From: Candidatus Gerdarchaeota archaeon
Lineage (GTDB): Archaea; Asgardarchaeota; Heimdallarchaeia; JABLTI01
NCBI GenBank assembly: GCA_016840945.1
Contig: JAEORJ010000288.1
Coordinates: forward strand, 1-13,820
Reading direction: 5' to 3'
Length of the DNA: 13,820 nucleotides
Shown here: positions 6,758 through 13,820 of the stretch, piece by piece
Layout: every line of letters begins with the position of its first letter
Position numbering within the stretch: the first letter of the stretch is position 1
The notes under the pieces: model-generated
The model's database searches: none
What the model saw: only the letters and a program-made list of their open reading frames with translations
Told to the model about the DNA's origin: nothing
Made by a program: the position numbers and the translations under genes

Positions 6758-9316
6758 ATGAAAAGTGATTTGAAGAATATACTGAAAATAATAATTGTTT
6801 TCTCTTTAATAATCCCTCTAATTTTTCTTTCAAATTATCAAGATAATAATCAAAAATTAATTTCTAATAAATCACTAATTACCGATAATTTCACCTTAAC
6901 AGCTAATGATGATAATATTGGTTTGATAGAATACTCCCATTTTGATGATGATGGTGGTTATTCTGAAGGAGTAGCATTACAAAATGATATAGCCTATATA
7001 GCAAATGCTGATCAAGGATTAGAAATTATCAATATTTCAGATCCTTTCAATCCGAAATACTTAGCTACTGTACCAACGTCTGGAAATGCTGTTGATGTTT
7101 TATTGAGCAATAATTATGCTTATGTTTCCCAGTCAATATATGGCGTTGCTGTAATCAATATAAACAATCCAAAGAAACCAATTTTAGTTAGTAATATTAA
7201 TCCTGGGGGGAATGTTTTAGCAGTTGATATTAGATCAAATTTACTTCATATAATTACTGAATACAATGGTTTCTATTTGTATGATGTCAGCAATCCTTAT
7301 CGACCAATGGAAATCTCCCATTGGGAGGATAGTAATATTCACAAGGGAATAAGTGTTTTAAACAAACATGCTTTGTTAGCAACTTGGGGGGTTGGATTGC
7401 AAATACTAGATTTGACTTTTACTTCTAGCCCGATTTTTTTAGGTCAATGGGATGAATTATCGAGCTTAACTTATGGCATTGATTCTGCTATAATTGATGG
7501 TCAAAAAATAGCTTTTCTAGCTAGTACCTCTCATGGTCTGGAAATTATTAATTTTACTAATCCACAAGAACCTGTAAAAATAGCTAGTTATACCAGTTGG
7601 GGATTAGTTTACGATGTGACAATTAAGGATAATCTTGCCTATTGTAGTTGTTATGATAGTGGTTTAGTAATATTAGATGTATCAAATCCTACCTCACCTG
7701 TTCAGCTATTTACCTATGATACAGATGGATATACAATGGATGCAGCTGTTGAAAATTCTGTAGTCATTTTTGCTGATAGATATGAAGGCGTGAAAATTTT
7801 CAATGTAGAAGATCCAGAGAATTCAATTTATTTAACAAGAATAATGGATCATGTTTTAGCTGATAGAATTGAAATAAAAGATGATTTAGCTTATTTAGCA
7901 GACAGAACTGGCGGTTTGGAAATTTTTAATATTAGCAATCTAAAAGCACCAAGAAGAATAGGGCAGTATCGTGAAATTGGTCTTAATGCTATGAATATTT
8001 ATATTAGAGGAGATTGTGCTATCGTTCCTTGTTATGATGATGGGATTTATTTCATTAATATTTCAAACCCAACAAACCCAACAAAAATTACTGATTATGA
8101 TAATGATAATTGGATTCGTGTTTGTCAAATAAGAGATGATTTATTATTTGTAGCTGGATTAAACCGTACAATGGAAGTCTTGAATATTTCTGACTACTCA
8201 GCAATTACTTTAGAATATCAATATAATTTTCCAGCTTTATACCCTGATATTTATGCCCTCGAAATAATTGATAATTATCTTATTGTTGGTTCAAGTGTTT
8301 ATAGCTTATCTTTATATAATATAACTGATTTATCCAACATTCAATTAGTAGATAATCATGATACTGGGGCAATAGTTTTTGATTTTATATTAGAGGATAA
8401 GATTCTATACACAGCAAGTGGTTCTCTGGGATTAGAAATATACAATTTAAGCAATTATGAATTTGAATTTATTGGTGGACTAGATACAGAAGCAGCAGCA
8501 CGAGATATTGTAAAAAGTCAAAATCTTATCTTTATAGCTGATCAAACAAATGGAATAGTAATAGCTAATGTTTCCGATTTAAGCCATCCCACATTTAGTG
8601 GTAGCAAAACAGGCAAAAGATGCTATGGAATTGGTTTTTATAATCAATATGTTATTTCTTGTGCTTGGAAGGATGGACTAGTAATTTATGCATTAGATTC
8701 AGATAGTGATTCAATAACAGATATAGATGAAGTGAATATTTGGGGAACAAATCCTCATAAAAGCGATACAGATGAAGACTTAATGCCTGATGGTTTTGAA
8801 ATTAACTATCAACTTAATCCACTAGATCCTACAGACAAAGATGAAGATCCTGATCAAGATGATTTAACAAATCTAAATGAATATTTACAGATTTTTTATA
8901 ATCGTAATTGGACTGATCCAAGAAATCCTGATACTGATTTTGATATTATGCCAGATGGTTATGAGGTGGAAAATCATTTAGATCCTTTATTAGCAAATGG
9001 CGATATAGACTCTGATTTTGATGGTTTGACTAATTTAGAGGAATACTATCTTGGAACTGACCCTCGTGATAAAGATACAGACGATGATGGAGCAGAAGAT
9101 GGTCTCGAGGTGTTGTTTGGTACAGATCCTTTTAATCCTAAAAGTAATCCAATAAAAAGAAGATTGATTCGTTTAATAACATCAGGAATAGTGATCCTAA
9201 TGCTTCTTTCAATAGGCATTTATTTTTCAGTAAAGTACTTCCAAAAACGTATAAGAAGAAATATTGAACGTGAAAGAAGAATTATGGAATCTGAAGACGA
9301 AATTTTATTATTTTAA
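6758..9316 (+). CDS. Cell-surface LVIVD beta-propeller protein with calcium-binding stalk and membrane anchor
   Basis: This 852-residue protein has an N-terminal signal sequence (charged MKSDLK, then a hydrophobic run at about 8-25). About 14 repeats of 40-45 residues follow between about 53 and 647. Each has the LVIVD signature 'A-Y-x-A-x-x-x-x-GLEI-x-NISDP'. Examples are GLEIINISDP, GVAVININNP, GLVILDVSNP, GLEIFNISNL and GLVIYALD. LVIVD repeats fold as beta-propeller blades, and 14 would suit two seven-bladed propellers. Residues about 647-795 are rich in D-x-D-x-D-x-x loops (DSDSDSITD, DTDFDIMPDGYE, DTDDDGAEDG), as in thrombospondin type 3-like calcium-binding stalks. One membrane helix (about 804-825) and a basic cytosolic tail end the protein. 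The expected topology is outside, anchored by the C-terminal helix. A role in adhesion or surface recognition is inferred only. The next gene is also a surface protein. Confidence 0.85.
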   Translation: MKSDLKNILKIIIVFSLIIPLIFLSNYQDNNQKLISNKSLITDNFTLTANDDNIGLIEYSHFDDDGGYSEGVALQNDIAYIANADQGLEIINISDPFNPKYLATVPTSGNAVDVLLSNNYAYVSQSIYGVAVININNPKKPILVSNINPGGNVLAVDIRSNLLHIITEYNGFYLYDVSNPYRPMEISHWEDSNIHKGISVLNKHALLATWGVGLQILDLTFTSSPIFLGQWDELSSLTYGIDSAIIDGQKIAFLASTSHGLEIINFTNPQEPVKIASYTSWGLVYDVTIKDNLAYCSCYDSGLVILDVSNPTSPVQLFTYDTDGYTMDAAVENSVVIFADRYEGVKIFNVEDPENSIYLTRIMDHVLADRIEIKDDLAYLADRTGGLEIFNISNLKAPRRIGQYREIGLNAMNIYIRGDCAIVPCYDDGIYFINISNPTNPTKITDYDNDNWIRVCQIRDDLLFVAGLNRTMEVLNISDYSAITLEYQYNFPALYPDIYALEIIDNYLIVGSSVYSLSLYNITDLSNIQLVDNHDTGAIVFDFILEDKILYTASGSLGLEIYNLSNYEFEFIGGLDTEAAARDIVKSQNLIFIADQTNGIVIANVSDLSHPTFSGSKTGKRCYGIGFYNQYVISCAWKDGLVIYALDSDSDSITDIDEVNIWGTNPHKSDTDEDLMPDGFEINYQLNPLDPTDKDEDPDQDDLTNLNEYLQIFYNRNWTDPRNPDTDFDIMPDGYEVENHLDPLLANGDIDSDFDGLTNLEEYYLGTDPRDKDTDDDGAEDGLEVLFGTDPFNPKSNPIKRRLIRLITSGIVILMLLSIGIYFSVKYFQKRIRRNIERERRIMESEDEILLF

Positions 9317-9333
9317 GCATTTTTTATAATTTA
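9317..9333 (+). terminator. T-rich 3' end of the LVIVD gene
   Basis: A T6 run begins 4 bases after the stop codon and is followed by further A/T-only sequence. No hairpin is visible. Archaeal polymerases can terminate at such runs. Confidence 0.3.
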
Positions 9334-9457
9334 TTTCCATAAAATTAAATCTAAAAAAATTAAGATAATTACCCTAGTTTTACTATTGCCTTAAATGAAA
9401 TGTTTTTATCACTAAACAGAACAATTATTGTTAGAATTAGAAAAAGGTTGGCACTTT

Positions 9458-11872
9458 ATGTCTGAAGAAGATTATTATATTGATATTCTTAAAGAAGAGG
9501 AGAATGAAGACCCCAAGAAACGACGTGATGATTACGAATGGGGGACCGAAACTCCTCAATCTGGGTATAGTCAATCTGACCCATATAGACAAAATTATGA
9601 AGGTGAACCCTATCAACAAGAATTTTATGGTGATGGATATTATCAGGATTATCAATCTCAACAAAGACCTGTACGTCCTCCTCAAACAAAAGATAAAGGT
9701 CGTAAATGGTTCTGGTTAGGTGTTTTATTTGCTTCTGGTATATCCGCCATAACTATGCTAATATTCAATTTCGTAGGGACAGCAACACACCCCGGACTCG
9801 CTTTTCTTGAAATGGTTATATTATTAGCTTGTTGTACTTTACCTGGACTATTTGTTCGTAAGGTTGGTAAAGGAATTCTTGGTGGTATGTTAATTTTTGC
9901 TTTGCAATTCTTTTTACCAATAGCAATTTTCTATGGTTTAGGTAAAGATCCTAATAGTTTCTTTAGTCCATATTATCTTTTCTTAAACTCCTTAGGATTG
10001 ATTTTAAATGGATATGAAGATTTCAAAACATTCTCATTCCTACCATTTGATCCTGCCATCTTTGATACTATTGATCAATATACAAAATATGCCTCCTTTG
10101 TTTGGGTATTTGATTTATTGATTATGTTTGGTATCATGATGTCATTAGTAATTGCTAGCTCTTGGTTATTTAGAAATCTATTCACTGACAAAGCTAAGAG
10201 TTTTTGGACTTGGTGTTTAGTACCTGGACAAGCAATAGTTATAATATTAAATCTAGTAGTTGTACCATGGTTGTTACTGTGTTTAACGAGCACTGTTCAA
10301 ACAGGTGGTGCATTAGCAGCTGGTGCTGCAAATATCGCTGATTCTGCTATGCCTTTGGTTAGTGGTAATTTTACTTCAGGTTTCAGTGATATGGATTTTG
10401 ATACCTTATTAGCTAATTTTGATAAAGCTGATGAATGGTTTACTATTGCTCGTGATAATTATCAAGGTTTAAGCAGTCTAAGATTCTTCAAATTACTGCA
10501 AGCTGTTAGTGGGAAATACGCGTTTACGGTTGATATATTTAATTCGACGATATCCGCGGGATTTGAACTGTTGTCAGCTTTAAGTCCACTTGCACATGGT
10601 CTTTTTGATAATACAACAACAAATCCTGATGCCCAAGTGGATGGCTTTTATTATCAATACAATAAATTCATGGCTGTGTACAATTACTTCCCAACAATGT
10701 TTAACTTCAGCAGTAATACCTCTAAACCAACAGAAACAGATTTAGCTAACATGGAACTTGAAGTTGGCGAAATAATTGATGATGTTGACTTGTTGCTTGA
10801 TTTACATTTCAGAGAAGTTCTTGATCATATCTTAATTGCTGAAGAAATTCTTTTATCAATTGATACTGCTGAAATGAGAAATATCGGAGGAATAGCTCAA
10901 GTTGATCAAGTATTTAACCAAATAGCTGACCAACTGGATATGGTAATGAATATCACTAATGAATATAGTGCTCTGATACCGATTGCTGTTGATTTGTTAT
11001 TTGAAACCCCGCATTTACTTAGAGGATTATTTAGTTTACTTGTAGGGAATGTTCGTTTATTGATGGGTTTCCAATTTGATGAATGCCGTCAATACTTAAA
11101 CAATGCTACTTTAGAATTAGGATACATACAAGACATCTTCACTCCTGTAAGAAGAGCTGAAATAGAAGATACTGATTCAGCAACAGCAATGGGCTTTTTT
11201 GATTTCTTTAATGATACCTTGAATTTAATCATCCCAATAATCGATCTTGAAGGCAATTTAGCTGGCACATTAGATGGAACAATTGATGCACTTGATGTAT
11301 ATGTAGATCCTGTTACCGAACAATGTGACTTTAGTTTAACTAATTTCACTGCTGTGTTTGCAAACATGAGTATTGCTATTAGTGAATCAGATGATGGAAT
11401 AATTGCTGCTCATACAGCAGAAGATATGATTGCACTTATGCAAGATAGAGGAAACAATTCAGACTATAGTTTACTAAGTGGTGCAGCAGCTATGATTACT
11501 AGTACGATTAGTTCAGTTTTCCAACCAGAACCAATAGCGCTAGTTTTATCGAATTTCACTCGAGCCATCAATGCTACCTTTGCCTCTACATACTATATGT
11601 ATCTTGATGATGAACCAAATACACTTGATCAGTTAAATATTGCTACAACAAATATTGATGATGCTATTTTAGTAATTGACTCATATAATGGAACACCCAT
11701 TTACGCAATTAGGAGTTTCCTGACTACATTCCAATCATCAATAAATGATATAGCTTCTGCAGTCGCATCATTTCCAGGATTTGTTTCTTTAGCTGTTCCT
11801 CAAGTTCAGGATATTATAGAAGTCTTATGGACAAATATTCATAATATTATTGGTGAAGGTTTACCGCCATAA
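9458..11872 (+). CDS. Five-helix membrane protein with large helical, sequon-rich ectodomain
   Basis: I do not recognise this 804-residue protein. Residues 1-83 are acidic, then rich in Tyr, Gln, Gly and Pro (SQSDPYRQNYEGEPYQQ), and end in the basic KDKGRK: a disordered cytosolic tail. Five hydrophobic helices follow at about 84-107, 113-132, 135-160, 213-240 and 250-280. Basic residues in the loops (RKVGKG, RNLFTDKAK) fit an inside N-terminus and an outside C-terminus. The remaining roughly 520 residues have no further membrane helix, look mostly helical, and hold about 14 N-x-S/T sequons. They are probably a glycosylated ectodomain. The ATG at 9458 is preferred to the TTG at 9428, because AAGGT (9444-9448) lies 9 bases before the ATG. 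The gene follows the LVIVD surface protein after about 140 bases and may work with it at the cell surface, which is inference. Confidence 0.75.
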   Translation: MSEEDYYIDILKEEENEDPKKRRDDYEWGTETPQSGYSQSDPYRQNYEGEPYQQEFYGDGYYQDYQSQQRPVRPPQTKDKGRKWFWLGVLFASGISAITMLIFNFVGTATHPGLAFLEMVILLACCTLPGLFVRKVGKGILGGMLIFALQFFLPIAIFYGLGKDPNSFFSPYYLFLNSLGLILNGYEDFKTFSFLPFDPAIFDTIDQYTKYASFVWVFDLLIMFGIMMSLVIASSWLFRNLFTDKAKSFWTWCLVPGQAIVIILNLVVVPWLLLCLTSTVQTGGALAAGAANIADSAMPLVSGNFTSGFSDMDFDTLLANFDKADEWFTIARDNYQGLSSLRFFKLLQAVSGKYAFTVDIFNSTISAGFELLSALSPLAHGLFDNTTTNPDAQVDGFYYQYNKFMAVYNYFPTMFNFSSNTSKPTETDLANMELEVGEIIDDVDLLLDLHFREVLDHILIAEEILLSIDTAEMRNIGGIAQVDQVFNQIADQLDMVMNITNEYSALIPIAVDLLFETPHLLRGLFSLLVGNVRLLMGFQFDECRQYLNNATLELGYIQDIFTPVRRAEIEDTDSATAMGFFDFFNDTLNLIIPIIDLEGNLAGTLDGTIDALDVYVDPVTEQCDFSLTNFTAVFANMSIAISESDDGIIAAHTAEDMIALMQDRGNNSDYSLLSGAAAMITSTISSVFQPEPIALVLSNFTRAINATFASTYYMYLDDEPNTLDQLNIATTNIDDAILVIDSYNGTPIYAIRSFLTTFQSSINDIASAVASFPGFVSLAVPQVQDIIEVLWTNIHNIIGEGLPP

Positions 11873-11887
11873 AAAAATCCTATAGAA

Positions 11888-11926
11888 ATAGAAAGCAATT
11901 TTTATTGCTTTTCTATAATTTTTTTT
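11888..11926. terminator. Hairpin with T-runs between convergent genes, probably bidirectional
   Basis: AAAGCAAT (11892-11899) pairs with ATTGCTTT (11904-11911) around a T4 loop. With one bulged T the stem extends to 11888 and 11916. A T-run follows on the plus strand (11919-11926). On the minus strand, the A7 at 11873-11879 gives a T-run after the same hairpin. It lies between the stops of the membrane-protein gene and the acylphosphatase gene and can serve both. Confidence 0.65.
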
Positions 11927-11928
11927 CT

Positions 11929-12222
11929 TTAAAATGCTATTCTAAATCCAAAATAATTTTCTAATTTATTCGACCATTCTACAATAACTTCAGTTACTTC
12001 TGATGAAGGAGACCCCTCAGTTTTTAACCATTTAATTAAATCTGTAAGTTGCTCTACTGAACCTTCAGCCTCTATCTCAACATCACCATTAGATAAATTT
12101 CTTACATAACCAATTAATCCCAGTGCTTTAGCCTTTCTATTTGTATAGGCTCTAAATGAAACTCCTTGCACTAATCCTTTAACAACTACATGAATATGTT
12201 GAGGTTTATACTTACTTGACAT
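11929..12222 (-). CDS. acyP: Acylphosphatase
   Basis: Acylphosphatase hydrolyses acyl phosphates such as acetyl phosphate or 1,3-bisphosphoglycerate to the carboxylate and phosphate. The product is 97 residues, the usual size, and forms one ferredoxin-like domain. VKGLVQGVSFR (14-24) is the family's V-x-G-x-VQGV-x-FR phosphate-binding loop, with the catalytic Arg24. GYVRNLSNGDVEIEAEG (38-54) holds the catalytic Asn42 and the conserved GxVxNxxxGxVE pattern. The closing strand reads YFGFRIAF. I chose the ATG at 12222-12220 because a GAGGT site lies 10 bases upstream. An ATG at 12267 in the same frame would add 15 residues with no family counterpart. It is transcribed away from the longin-DENN-like gene and toward the membrane-protein gene. 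Confidence 0.93.
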   Translation of the reverse strand: MSSKYKPQHIHVVVKGLVQGVSFRAYTNRKAKALGLIGYVRNLSNGDVEIEAEGSVEQLTDLIKWLKTEGSPSSEVTEVIVEWSNKLENYFGFRIAF

Positions 12223-12334
12223 TCTAATTATTACCTCTTTAATTTGAGAAAAATAGTGCCTATTCATAAAGATTTTTAGATAGAATTCTCTAATTTTACT
12301 AATAAAGAAAAGAAAATTAAGGTTTGAGATTATT
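12223..12334. promoter_or_regulatory. Divergent promoter region between acyP and the longin-DENN-like gene
   Basis: This 112-base gap separates divergent genes. It holds the acyP ribosome site, read on the minus strand as GAGGT at 12237-12233. A weak TATA-like word, CTTTATG (minus strand, about 12265-12271), lies 43-49 bases before that start. For the plus-strand gene only AAGGTTT (about 12319-12325) before the TTG start stands out. Confidence 0.35.
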
Positions 12335-13588
12335 TTGACGCATAAAAGAGGTGTTTGTTTGGTCCGTTTCGATGATAAAAAAGGTCCGAACTGTCTCTAC
12401 CATAAAGGATTAGATGATATTTTTGTGCAAAAAGTTTGTATTAAATCTCAAATCAGCACTCTTTCACTATCTTCAGCTGAATCATTAAAAGAAGATTACT
12501 TCGAATCAATCATACCATTTATTGATGAAGGCTATGTTGCTTATTCTAATTTTTTCTACATTAAAGATCAGACCGCTCGTGGGGGGAAACGACCATGGGG
12601 TATAGTTACTCTTGTAGATAAAACAGAACAAATGTATCTCTATAAATCTATGCCTGAAATTTCAGCCACAGTAAAGAAAATAGCCTCCGAGCTTATAAGA
12701 AATCAAAATTTAGATTTTAACCTCTCAGAACAGATTAAAGATAGCCTAAATCAATTACTTCATATTGAAGCATTAGAAGTGAACTTTGATGAAGGAAATG
12801 AATCTATTCGGTTGATAAAAGAACGACTTGATGGTGAATTATCATTAGAAAAAACTGGTGAGCCTAAACCTGAATCTACCATTCCTGAAGGTAGTTTTGA
12901 ATTCTTATTCACAAAAATACCTAAAAAACTTGATCGTATAATTTACGCTTTATTAAAAAATGAGCGAATACTACTTTTTGGTGAGAAAAAAGATATTACA
13001 TTATCACTAGCTACTTTGCGTTGGTTCTTACCTCATAAGAAATTATATAATGATTTATGGACAGTTCCATTGGTTGATGGTGAAGCACTCTTTTCAAGAA
13101 CAACTGATTCAACTAATTTACATGCCTTAGGAATTCACAAAGAAAGTTTTTTGGAAATTTTCAAAGATAAAGATATTTCAAATGATAAACTCATATCAAT
13201 TCTTGATTTGAATAAAGAACTTCTCAACTATGATAATGAAAACTTAGAGTCAAAAGTGATTGTTAATTTAGATACAGGTTCTGTTCTTGGTGGTATCGCT
13301 AATAGATTTTGTCAAAATCTGGTAGATAAAATAATAGATGAACATTATGAACGAATACTCGAAATTATTTCTGATTATATTGATTATCTTTTAGGTAGAG
13401 TATTTGACTTTATAATATTGGTAATGGAAGAAGTTGAGAAGGATGTTATAGAGCAATTTATTACAAGTTCAATTGAAGGGGAAGTTTCGTTGATTGTTTC
13501 AATAATTAATGAAACAAATCCAGTAGTAATGCAATTAATGCTTGACCTATTTTCGATAAATAAAATTCCTTTGGATGTATTATTCTAA
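12335..13588 (+). CDS. Longin-DENN-like protein (candidate small-GTPase regulator)
   Basis: This 417-residue cytosolic protein has no signal or membrane helix. Residues about 5-123 read like the longin (uDENN) domain of DENN proteins. GVCLVRFDDKKGP is the first hairpin. GYVAYSNFFYIKDQTARGGK is next, then WGIVTLVDKTEQMYLYKSM and the helix PEISATVKKIASELI. This mirrors the YGYVYFRQVRD...ISKLPYI..F...LK.IAPEYF layout I recall from human DENND6. After a charged linker (about 125-190), KLDRIIYALLKNERILLFG (about 198-216) matches the cDENN hallmark of helix, then E/R, then V-L-L strand. It is followed by FLPHKKLYNDLWTVPLVDG and LHALGI, like the P-x-x-Y-x-x-x-x-P and I-x-G-V elements, and VIVNLDTG (308-315) resembles the DENN VDLDT strand. 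The C-terminal 100 residues are helical. In eukaryotes DENN proteins are Rab exchange factors; that role here is inference. The start is a TTG, and no ATG exists upstream in frame. Confidence 0.6.
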   Translation: MTHKRGVCLVRFDDKKGPNCLYHKGLDDIFVQKVCIKSQISTLSLSSAESLKEDYFESIIPFIDEGYVAYSNFFYIKDQTARGGKRPWGIVTLVDKTEQMYLYKSMPEISATVKKIASELIRNQNLDFNLSEQIKDSLNQLLHIEALEVNFDEGNESIRLIKERLDGELSLEKTGEPKPESTIPEGSFEFLFTKIPKKLDRIIYALLKNERILLFGEKKDITLSLATLRWFLPHKKLYNDLWTVPLVDGEALFSRTTDSTNLHALGIHKESFLEIFKDKDISNDKLISILDLNKELLNYDNENLESKVIVNLDTGSVLGGIANRFCQNLVDKIIDEHYERILEIISDYIDYLLGRVFDFIILVMEEVEKDVIEQFITSSIEGEVSLIVSIINETNPVVMQLMLDLFSINKIPLDVLF

Positions 13589-13600
13589 TTATCAAATTAG
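13585..13600. terminator. Small inverted repeat spanning two convergent stop codons
   Basis: The arms CTAATT (13585-13590) and AATTAG (13595-13600) are complementary around the loop ATCA. Each arm holds one of the two convergent TAA stops. The stem is short and has no T-run, so the call is weak on its own. Its position matches the other two convergent junctions. Confidence 0.3.
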
Positions 13601-13820
13601 GCTATTACAGTATCAATTAATTTCAATATTTCTTTCACAGAAAAAGGTTTTATAAGATAACCAATAGCACCCATAGAAAGGGCTTTTTTTCGAGCACTCT
13701 CATCTGCACTAACAAAAATAACTTTTATACTAGAATCCATTTCAAGTAATTCTTGTAAAGCTGTTACACCATCTTTAACAGGCATCCGATGATCCATGAT
13801 AACTAAATCTGGCCATTCAT
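13597..13820 (-). CDS. CheY-like receiver domain, C-terminal part (5' end outside window)
   Basis: The minus-strand frame is open to the window edge, so the start lies outside. The ATG at 13797 is internal to the strand before the phosphorylation site. The visible 74 residues cover beta-3 to alpha-5 of a response-regulator receiver. WPDLVIMDHRMP holds the phosphoacceptor Asp (codon 13794-13792). KVIFVSAD holds the switch Ser in place of Thr, and GAIGYLIKPFS holds the conserved Lys-Pro pair. The protein ends soon after alpha-5, so the receiver is C-terminal: either a stand-alone CheY-type protein or the tail of a hybrid. Phosphotransfer from a histidine kinase is the expected input. No kinase or output domain is visible. 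It converges on the longin-DENN-like gene with 8 bases between the stops. Confidence 0.88.
   Translation of the reverse strand, partial: EWPDLVIMDHRMPVKDGVTALQELLEMDSSIKVIFVSADESARKKALSMGAIGYLIKPFSVKEILKLIDTVIA

Noticed and set aside
9428..9457. TTG at 9428 as the start of the membrane protein
   Set aside because: The ATG at 9458 has AAGGT at a suitable distance. The ten extra residues show nothing recognisable.
9437..9689. Minus-strand and alternative-frame open frames over the membrane protein (also 10075-10293 and 11089-11367)
   Set aside because: They mirror the low-complexity and membrane-coding sequence of the real gene and show no protein-like motifs.
9458..11872. Resemblance to eukaryotic prominin or tweety (five membrane helices, glycosylated)
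   Set aside because: Only helix count and glycosylation are shared. The N-terminus appears cytosolic and the ectodomain is C-terminal, and no sequence motif supports the link.
12223..12267. ATG at 12267 as the acylphosphatase start
   Set aside because: It adds 15 residues outside the normal domain and lacks a ribosome site. The ATG at 12222 has one.
13597..13797. ATG at 13797 as the start of a short receiver protein
   Set aside because: It would remove beta-1 to alpha-2 of the receiver fold. The frame stays open to the window edge with receiver-like sequence (WPDLVIMD).
1..13820. tRNA, rRNA, CRISPR, insertion sequences or attachment sites
   Set aside because: No cloverleaf with a GTTCGA-like arm, no direct repeats at regular spacing, no transposase and no terminal inverted repeats were seen in the intergenic gaps, which are all shorter than 180 bases.

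Overview
The window is AT-rich and gene-dense and looks archaeal, most probably from an Asgard archaeon of the Heimdallarchaeia type. This assignment is an inference. It rests on an unusual phosphoglycerate kinase, Shine-Dalgarno sites of the GAGG/AGGTG kind, a mix of ATG, GTG and TTG starts, large surface proteins rich in N-glycosylation sequons, and above all a protein that reads like a eukaryotic-style longin-DENN protein. No tRNA, rRNA, CRISPR array, insertion sequence or phage gene is visible. No stretch without a gene exceeds about 180 bases.

Region 1 (1-2551) carries two tandem paralogues of the DUF4139 family. The first is cut by the window start. The second is intact in sequence and frame but is split by a single in-frame TAG codon at 1091-1093. 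A hairpin plus T-run terminator follows. Region 2 (2636-5629) has a small VOC/glyoxalase-fold protein, phosphoglycerate kinase, and citrate lyase ligase CitC. Region 3 (5640-6581, minus strand) is CitG, which makes the precursor of the citrate lyase prosthetic group. It converges on citC with only 10 bases between the stop codons. CitC and CitG both mature citrate lyase, yet no lyase subunit gene lies in the window.

Region 4 (6758-11872) encodes two cell-surface proteins. One is a secreted, C-terminally anchored protein with about 14 LVIVD beta-propeller repeats and a calcium-binding stalk. The other is a five-helix membrane protein with a large, helical, sequon-rich ectodomain. Region 5 (11929-13820) has acylphosphatase (minus), the longin-DENN-like protein (plus), and the C-terminal part of a CheY-like receiver domain (minus, cut by the window end).

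The best leads are the longin-DENN-like protein (a possible archaeal regulator of small GTPases), the amber-interrupted DUF4139 gene, the 14-repeat propeller with sequons built into its repeat motif, and the inverted repeats found at all three convergent gene junctions. Family calls were made by eye from motifs. No database search was run.
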